DNA of 37,002 bases, from NCBI GenBank assembly GCA_947258375.1, contig CAMYIJ010000041.1, positions 1 through 37,002 of the forward strand. The letters are read 5' to 3'. Positions 32,375 through 37,002 of the stretch are shown in pieces (position 1 is the stretch's first letter; every line of letters begins with the position of its first letter). Below the pieces are notes generated by a model that saw nothing but the letters and a program-made list of their open reading frames with translations, was not told the origin of the DNA and ran no database searches. The translations under genes were made by a program, and so were the position numbers. This DNA comes from an uncultured Acidimicrobiaceae bacterium. Lineage in GTDB: Bacteria > Actinomycetota > Acidimicrobiia > Spongiisociales > UBA5794.

Positions 32375-32932
32375 ATGACCACACCCGACGACGGAGACGG
32401 CCTCGACCCTCTCGAGGCTCTCGACCGGGAACTGCGGGAGCGGGTTGGCGGCGAGTTCCGGCGCACCGCCGAGGAAGACGAGTTTGTTGCCCGCAAAGCT
32501 GCCCTTCGCAGCCGCGATCTGGCCCAGGTTGCGTATGAGCTGCTCAGCCGGGGCGACACGATTCGAGCCACGATCGGCGGGTCGTCGGTCCGCGGCGTGC
32601 TGACCCATGCCCGCTCCACGTTGGCCACGCTGACGCCTGTCGAAGGTCCCGCCGTCCATCTCAACCTGGAGGGGCCGTTGACCATCGATGTGATCGAGCG
32701 CTCGTCCGACGGTGGCAGCACGCGCGAGCAATACGGTCCCGAGACATTCCTTGCCCGGTTGCGCGAGTTGGAGCTGGCGGGGGCGTTCGTGGAGCTGCTG
32801 GTTGGGTTCGGTACCAACAACCCGCGCGGCGTTATCGAGTCGGTCAGCGCCGATCATGTGATGCTGGTTGGAGAACTGACCCACTTCGCCCCTCTGGCGT
32901 GGATCGGGGCGGTCCTTCGACTCGACACCTAG
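32375..32932 (+). CDS. Conserved-looking hypothetical protein
   Basis: 185 residues from ATG at 32375; ATG at 32366 is equally possible, and neither has a clear ribosome binding site, so the transcript may be leaderless. It is acidic, without signal or membrane segments. The N-terminus is helical and charged (LDRELRERVGGEFRRTAEED). The middle (GDTIRATIGGSSVRGVLTHA) and end (FAPLAWIGAVLRLDT) look beta-rich, resembling small barrel proteins in actinobacteria; no family is assigned. It converges with murI and the two stop codons share the tetramer CTAG (32929-32932). Confidence 0.7.
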   Translation: MTTPDDGDGLDPLEALDRELRERVGGEFRRTAEEDEFVARKAALRSRDLAQVAYELLSRGDTIRATIGGSSVRGVLTHARSTLATLTPVEGPAVHLNLEGPLTIDVIERSSDGGSTREQYGPETFLARLRELELAGAFVELLVGFGTNNPRGVIESVSADHVMLVGELTHFAPLAWIGAVLRLDT

Positions 32933-33747
32933 GGAGCGTGCTGGCCGATCCCCTGGTCTTCGATCTCGATCCGCACCGCTGCGATCGAGTAGTCCGCCAG
33001 TTCCCTGGCTTGCTCCTCGAGCCTGCCCGGGTCCCCGCTCGTGAAGTACGCCGTGCCGCCACCTGAGCTGTTCAAGAGATCGGACTCTTCGAGCACCCGT
33101 CGCACCTGACGCGCCACGGCGGGCGCCGGATCGACAAGACGCACATCCGGCCCAACGGCGGCGCGGATCTGGTCATGGAGAAAGGAGTAGTGCGTGCAAC
33201 CGAGGACCAGGCTGTCGATTCCGGCGGCCAGCATCGGAGCGAGCAGTTCCTTGAGATCGCTTTCTGCCTCATCGAGCAACCCGTCCTCGACCAGCATCGC
33301 CAGGCGGGGGGCCGCCACCTCGTGGACCTCGACACCGTTGGCATGGCGGTCGAGCACCGACGCATACAACTCCCCCTGAAAGGTGGTGGCCGTGGCCAAC
33401 ACGCCGATCGCGCCTCTCAAGGTGTTCTCTGCCGCCGGCTTGAGAGCCGGTTCCATACCGATGAACGGGGTTTGTGGGAACACTTCCCGCAGATGGTGAA
33501 GTGCCGCCGCCGAGGCACTGTTGCATGCCACGACCACGGCCTTGCTGCCGCGGCCTATCAGCTCAGCGGAGATGGCGACCGACCTGTCACGCACCTCGTC
33601 GAGCGTGCGCCTGCCATACGGAGCCCATTCCTGATCAGCAACGTACACGAGGTCCTCATCAGGCAGAAGGGCCTTGATCTCCATGAGCACCGCCAAGCCA
33701 CCAACCCCTGAATCAAAGACACCGACGGGTTGCGAGGCGAGGTCCAT
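32929..33747 (-). CDS. murI: Glutamate racemase
   Basis: 272 residues from ATG at 33747. The signature motifs are present: GVFDSGVGGLAV (D12, S13), VACNSASAAAL with C75, and LGCTHYSFL with C184 and H186. The two cysteines exchange the alpha proton to convert L- to D-glutamate for peptidoglycan. The ribosome binding site is weak; a TTG seven codons upstream is a less likely start. metX lies 96 nt downstream on the same strand, but no functional link is known. Confidence 0.95.
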   Translation of the reverse strand: MDLASQPVGVFDSGVGGLAVLMEIKALLPDEDLVYVADQEWAPYGRRTLDEVRDRSVAISAELIGRGSKAVVVACNSASAAALHHLREVFPQTPFIGMEPALKPAAENTLRGAIGVLATATTFQGELYASVLDRHANGVEVHEVAAPRLAMLVEDGLLDEAESDLKELLAPMLAAGIDSLVLGCTHYSFLHDQIRAAVGPDVRLVDPAPAVARQVRRVLEESDLLNSSGGGTAYFTSGDPGRLEEQARELADYSIAAVRIEIEDQGIGQHAP

Positions 33748-33843
33748 GCCTGAATGATATGACCGCAAGCGGCCTAGGTGGTGGAACTCGTCACCCGCTC
33801 GGGAACTCGGGAGGCGGCATATCGGCGCGGTTTGCCCTTCGCT

Positions 33844-35001
33844 CTAGTACCCCTCGAGGGTCGCCACCAGATGGGGCGCGAACAGCTCGGGCTCGAGCAA
33901 GAAGGAGTCGTGGCCCTTGTCGGAGTGGACCGTTATCCAGCGCTTGGGCACGTCGGCCAGCTCGAGGTGGCGCACCATCTCCTCTTGCTCGTCGGGGTAG
34001 AAGCACACATCCGAGTCGATGCTGAAGACCATATAGCGCTGGTGCTTGCATGCGGTGAACAGCTCCGACAGATCCTCATGACCCGCTTCGCGCGCCAGGT
34101 CGAAGGTCTGCCAGGCGTGCATGATGCGGATGTAGCTGTTGGCGTCGAAGCGGGCGACGAACTTGTCACCGTGGTGGCGCATGTACGACTCGAGGGGGTG
34201 AGTGAGGTCGTAGAAACCCGGACCGTCGTCGATGTCGAGCACCTCGTCGCGGGCCCGCAGCCGCAGGTCGCGCAGCGACACGAACGTTTTGTGGCTGATC
34301 ATTCGGGCTAGCGACAGCCCGCCTGTGGGCCCCGGCCCGTCGTAGTAGTCGCCGCCGTTGAAGTTCGGGTCGGTCTGGATCGCATTGATCTGCTCGTAGT
34401 TGTGGATCCGCTGCAGGGCAGTCGTCTGCAGGCCGGCGGCAAAGGGGATGACGATGTCGACTTTGTCGGGATACCGGGTCGCCAGGGACAGCGCCAGCAC
34501 ACCGCCGATGGAGCCTCCCGTGACTGCGTGCAGCTTGGTGATCCCGAGGTGGTCGAGCAGCCTGATCTGGCTGTCCACAATGTCGGCGAAGCAGACGTTG
34601 GGAAACGTGCTGCCGTAGCGCTCACCGGTCTGCGGGTTGATCGAGGCGGGCCCGGTCGACCCGTAGCAGCCACCCAGGTAGTTGACGCAAATGACGAAGT
34701 ACTTGTCGGTGTCGATCGGCTTGCCGGGTCCGATGAAGCCATCCCACCACCCCATGTGGTTCTCCTCGGTCCAGATGTCACCGATCTCGGGAATCGCGGG
34801 GTTGAAGCCGGCGGCGTGCTGCGACCCCGTGAGTGCCTGGAATACCAGGACGCCGTTGGAGCAGTCGGCGTTGAGCTCGCCATACGTCTCGTAGGCAAGA
34901 GTCACCTCGGTCAGCCTCGACCCACACTTCAGGACAAACGGCTCCTCTTCGGACCCGAACGTGAAGAATCTGGTTTCCACTTGACCGATCGACCCGGCCA
35001 T
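33844..35001 (-). CDS. metX: Homoserine O-acetyltransferase
   Basis: 385 residues from ATG at 35001 with GAGGTGAAG upstream. The alpha/beta hydrolase triad is visible: S164 in TGGSIGGVLAL, D331 in SIDSDVCFYP, H364 in DKGHDSFLLE. QALTGSQHAAG and GPGKPIDTDKYFVICVNYLG are typical of MetX. It acetylates homoserine with acetyl-CoA for methionine synthesis. The nucleophile loop is GSIGG rather than the usual GSMGG. No SAM riboswitch or metY was found in the window. The 162 nt upstream is shared with the divergent RTX gene. Confidence 0.93.
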   Translation of the reverse strand: MAGSIGQVETRFFTFGSEEEPFVLKCGSRLTEVTLAYETYGELNADCSNGVLVFQALTGSQHAAGFNPAIPEIGDIWTEENHMGWWDGFIGPGKPIDTDKYFVICVNYLGGCYGSTGPASINPQTGERYGSTFPNVCFADIVDSQIRLLDHLGITKLHAVTGGSIGGVLALSLATRYPDKVDIVIPFAAGLQTTALQRIHNYEQINAIQTDPNFNGGDYYDGPGPTGGLSLARMISHKTFVSLRDLRLRARDEVLDIDDGPGFYDLTHPLESYMRHHGDKFVARFDANSYIRIMHAWQTFDLAREAGHEDLSELFTACKHQRYMVFSIDSDVCFYPDEQEEMVRHLELADVPKRWITVHSDKGHDSFLLEPELFAPHLVATLEGY

Positions 35002-35095
35002 GGCTTCACCTCACCGCGAATGAACCGGAACCATACTCCCCCACAATCGGGCGAGGGACGGATAAGGTAGCGGGTGGATAATGTGAGTCGAGTTC

Positions 35096-35144
35096 GTCTG
35101 TTGTGCCCTCCGCGCGGAATAGCGCCCTGGAGTGCACAACAGAC
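35096..35144 (+). repeat. Inverted repeat in the leader of the RTX gene
   Basis: GTCTGTTGTGC (35096-35106) and GCACAACAGAC (35134-35144) are perfect 11-bp complements, with CCGCGCGG (35110-35117) in the loop. The core GTTGTGC is shared with the palindromic elements A and B, but the rest differs. It lies 20 nt before the GTG start at 35164 and may be an operator or a 5' leader stem. Confidence 0.55.
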
Positions 35145-35163
35145 CGTCGTGGAGGGGTTGATC

Positions 35164-36195
35164 GTGCGTCGCTTATTCCTGTTGTTTGCCGTTGCCGCCA
35201 TGGTTGTTTCGGTTGTTCCGGCGGTGCAGGCTGAATTGATCGTCCTTTCGTGCCAGGGGAAGCCTGCCACGCTCGTCGGAGACGCCGGCGACAATCTGCT
35301 CATAGGCACCACAGGGCGCGACGTCATTGTTGGTCTGGCCGGTGACGACACTATCGACGGGCGCGGCGGAAACGACCTCATCTGCGGAGGCGACGGCGTC
35401 GACACAATCGACGGTGGTGGCGGCCACGACGTCATCTTCGGCGGCGCCGGCCCCGATGTGATCAACGGCGAGAGCGGCCGGGACGCGATCAACGGCGGCC
35501 GCGGTCGCGACTTCATCACCGGCGGTACCGGACGTGACGTGATCCTCGGCAACACGGGTAACGACAGGATGCGCGGCAACCCCGGCGGCGACTACATCCG
35601 CGGCGATGCCGGCACCGGTGACATCGCCAACGGCGGCCGGGACCGCGACTGGTGCAAGGCCGAAAGCAAGGCCTCTTGTGAAGGCCCGGCGGGCCCGTGG
35701 CGCGTGCGAGCCACCGGAATAGGCAACATCGACTTCGGAACCCCGACGGATTTTGCGCTCGTCGAGATCGCACTCCTGGGCGATCCGATGCTCGAAGGCG
35801 CCCCCGATGAGGACACCGGCTGGATCGACAGTTTCAGCATCTACGGCACCTGCCCCGGCACCCACGTCCGTATGGCACGCTGGGGCAACCTGCGCACCTT
35901 CTTCACCCGGAGCGGGATCGCCGATGAGGGCGAGTTCTTCACCTGGCAGCTGCTCGGTTCGCCATGGGGTTACGAGGACATTGAGCTGGCGACCCGCAGT
36001 GGGCTCCGGGTCAACGACACCCGCGGCCAGCTCGACATGCTGAGCAGTGCGCTCACGGTGGAGTACGAGGACATATTCGAGTTCTGGTACTTCTACCTGG
36101 CCGGCAACCCTTCCGGCATCTCCGGCAACCTCTCAAGCGGCAACCAGGGTGCCCGGGTCACGTTCATGCAGGGAGGCATCGGCTGCGGCGAGTAG
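35164..36195 (+). CDS. Secreted RTX calcium-binding repeat protein
   Basis: 343 residues from GTG at 35164; GGAGGGG (35151-35157) lies 6 nt upstream. Residues 1-23 are a signal peptide ending VQA. Residues ~38-160 hold about a dozen RTX nonapeptides (LAGDDTIDGRGGNDLICGG, GGHDVIFGGAGPDVINGES), which bind calcium as a beta-roll. The C-terminal ~160 residues are a beta-rich domain with aromatic residues (FWYFYLAGNPSGISGNLSS) and terminal Cys; no family is assigned. It shares the repeat type and a Cys-ended repeat block (DRDWCKAESKASCEG) with the protein at 15335-16282, but not its lysozyme-like end. Confidence 0.88.
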   Translation: MRRLFLLFAVAAMVVSVVPAVQAELIVLSCQGKPATLVGDAGDNLLIGTTGRDVIVGLAGDDTIDGRGGNDLICGGDGVDTIDGGGGHDVIFGGAGPDVINGESGRDAINGGRGRDFITGGTGRDVILGNTGNDRMRGNPGGDYIRGDAGTGDIANGGRDRDWCKAESKASCEGPAGPWRVRATGIGNIDFGTPTDFALVEIALLGDPMLEGAPDEDTGWIDSFSIYGTCPGTHVRMARWGNLRTFFTRSGIADEGEFFTWQLLGSPWGYEDIELATRSGLRVNDTRGQLDMLSSALTVEYEDIFEFWYFYLAGNPSGISGNLSSGNQGARVTFMQGGIGCGE

Positions 36196-36211
36196 CGCGG
36201 CTCCCGCAGCC
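36181..36211 (+). terminator. Stem overlapping the RTX stop codon
   Basis: GGCTGCGG (36181-36188) and CCGCAGCC (36204-36211) are perfect 8-bp complements around the TAG stop at 36193-36195. There is no T tract. It may be the transcript end, though overlap with the coding region makes this uncertain. Confidence 0.35.
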
Positions 36212-36249
36212 CGCTCGGGAACCCCGCACGCCTCGCGTTCCGTCCTAGC

Positions 36250-36273
36250 CATATCCCGTCGAGGCGGGATATG
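36250..36273. promoter_or_regulatory. 9-bp perfect palindrome upstream of the vWA-type lipoprotein gene
   Basis: CATATCCCG (36250-36258) and CGGGATATG (36265-36273) flank TCGAGG. It ends 16 nt before the ATG at 36290 and just before the AGGGAG ribosome binding site, so it could be an operator or a stem in the leader. Confidence 0.5.
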
Positions 36274-36289
36274 ACAGAGGGAGTCGGAA

Positions 36290-36940
36290 ATGCGAAATCA
36301 TCGATATCTGATGGCCACCGCCGTTGTGGTGGCCCTAATAGCCAGCGCCTGCTCCGCGGACGCCGACAGTTCAGCCCTGACGACCATCGCCAGCGATAGT
36401 GACAGGAGGAGTGATAGTGACAGGAGGAGCGATACCACGGCTGCGGCGGCGACGACCGCGGCGCCCGGCCGCGGCCAACAGCCGATAGCGGGCGGCGACA
36501 GTACGGAGAGCGACCGATCGGTCGGCGATACCGCAGCCACCTACGCCCCGGCGACGACGGCGGCCCCCTCGAACGAGGAAGGGTTCAACTACTTCCGGGA
36601 CGAGGTTAGGACCGACCGGGCACGCCAGCCGGTCAACGAATTCGTCGACCCGCGCGACGACGACCTCTCGACATTTGCCGTTGATGTCGATACCGGCGCC
36701 TACACGATCATGCGGGCGCAGCTCGACAACGGCCGGCTGCCCGATCCGGCGACGGTTCGGGTCGAGGAGTTCGTCAACTACTTCGATCCCGGATATGCCC
36801 CGCCGGACGGTGGGACATTCGCGGTGTACGCCGACGGCGGACCAACGCCGTTCGCCCAGTCCCGCCATCACGCCAGAAAAATCCAGCCGCTTGTTGGTCT
36901 TCATCTCGGAATTTTTCCCATGCCACATGCGAAATATTAA
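36290..36940 (+). pseudogene. vWA/YfbK-type lipoprotein, 3' end replaced by foreign sequence
   Basis: 216 codons, of which ~190 are native. A lipoprotein signal ends ASAC with C21. A low-complexity linker follows, with SDSDRR repeated, then Thr/Ala/Pro. The region from ~115 (NEFVDPRDDDLSTFAVDVDT, GAYTIMRAQLDNGRLP, VRVEEFVNYFDPGYAPP) is the typical N-terminal part of YfbK-type von Willebrand factor A lipoproteins. The vWA domain with its DxSxS metal site should follow but is absent: after PTPFAQS the sequence changes to AT-rich DNA and the frame ends in an unrelated tail. The gene is truncated by insertion, or by a chimeric assembly. AGGGAG precedes the ATG. Confidence 0.8.
36392..36434 (+). 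repeat. 18-nt tandem repeat in the lipoprotein linker
   Basis: AGCGATAGTGACAGGAGG (36392-36409) and AGTGATAGTGACAGGAGG (36410-36427) differ at one base, and a third copy begins AGCGATA. They encode SDSDRR units. Such a repeat can gain or lose units in frame by slippage. Confidence 0.85.
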
Positions 36941-37002
36941 GCTGTTCAATCCATTTGTTCAAAAAAAGATCATTCTTATGCTTTCGTTTTATTTCTACGA
37001 TC
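36860..37002 (-). CDS. Fragment of an AT-rich foreign coding sequence
   Basis: From the window edge at ~37001 the minus strand stays open for about 47 codons through the AT-rich block, reading NKWIEQLNISHVAWEKFRDE, then DQQAAGFFWRDGG, with A/T-ending codons (AAT, GAT, CTT, TTT). It then runs into high-GC DNA, where the frame loses sense at about 36860. Its composition (about one third G+C in the outer part) and codon use are unlike the rest of the window. No family was recognised, and both ends are missing. It is foreign DNA by insertion or a false join. Confidence 0.5.

Noticed and set aside
35002..35073. SAM riboswitch upstream of metX
   Set aside because: The stretch directly upstream is short and shows no SAM-riboswitch core on the minus strand.

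Overview
The window is high-GC DNA (roughly two thirds G+C by eye) with actinobacterial traits: two SARP/BTAD-family regulators, an ECF sigma factor paired with a membrane partner, a DUF222-HNH (13E12-type) gene, a BldC/MerR-like small regulator, a secretin-less Tad/Flp pilus operon, and lipoproteins whose cysteine is followed by Thr/Ala/Pro-rich linkers. The lipoprotein style and gene mix fit an environmental lineage such as Acidimicrobiia, but that placement is an inference without marker genes. No rRNA, tRNA, CRISPR array or intact transposase was found. The last ~140 bases are AT-rich, unlike everything else, and interrupt a gene, so the right edge looks chimeric or inserted.

Layout. 1-2340: a nested hairpin, a small secreted protein, and an ECF sigma factor overlapping its membrane partner. 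2341-6834: a tightly coupled operon of a HisC/Pat-type aminotransferase, a fused alpha-beta E1 2-oxoacid dehydrogenase and an E2 acyltransferase. 6835-9852: secreted and lipoprotein genes, a HExxH protein and a decayed copy of that protein's C-terminus. 9853-13398: an 1181-residue regulator joining BTAD DNA-binding parts, a STAND-type NTPase, one membrane segment and an external BMP/PnrA-like ligand-binding domain. 13466-15303: a divergent MarR regulator and MFS exporter. 15335-18822: an RTX-repeat protein with a lysozyme-like C-terminus, then overlapping serine biosynthesis genes serB-like and serA. 19060-21164: an unknown winged-helix-like gene and the DUF222-HNH gene, whose start codon lies inside a LexA-like (SOS) box.

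21199-28878 (minus strand): a BldC-like regulator, then cpaB, tadZ/cpaE, cpaF/tadA, tadB, tadC, flp, tadE, tadE-like, tadG-like and an NTF2-like membrane protein, mostly joined by 4-8 nt overlaps. A hairpin plus T7 tract sits between the regulator and cpaB. 29010-31114: a BTAD regulator with a membrane segment and external beta-propeller, split by a frame-changing deletion. 31216-36195: a secreted PLD-family protein, a hypothetical protein, murI, metX and a second RTX protein. 36290-end: a lipoprotein with a vWA-family N-terminal region, cut off at the foreign junction.

The most unusual content is the pair of membrane-tethered SARP-type regulators with different external domains (BMP-like and beta-propeller). 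Next are the SOS box over the DUF222-HNH start, a dispersed palindromic element found after two unrelated genes, and the terminator or attenuator ahead of the pilus operon.
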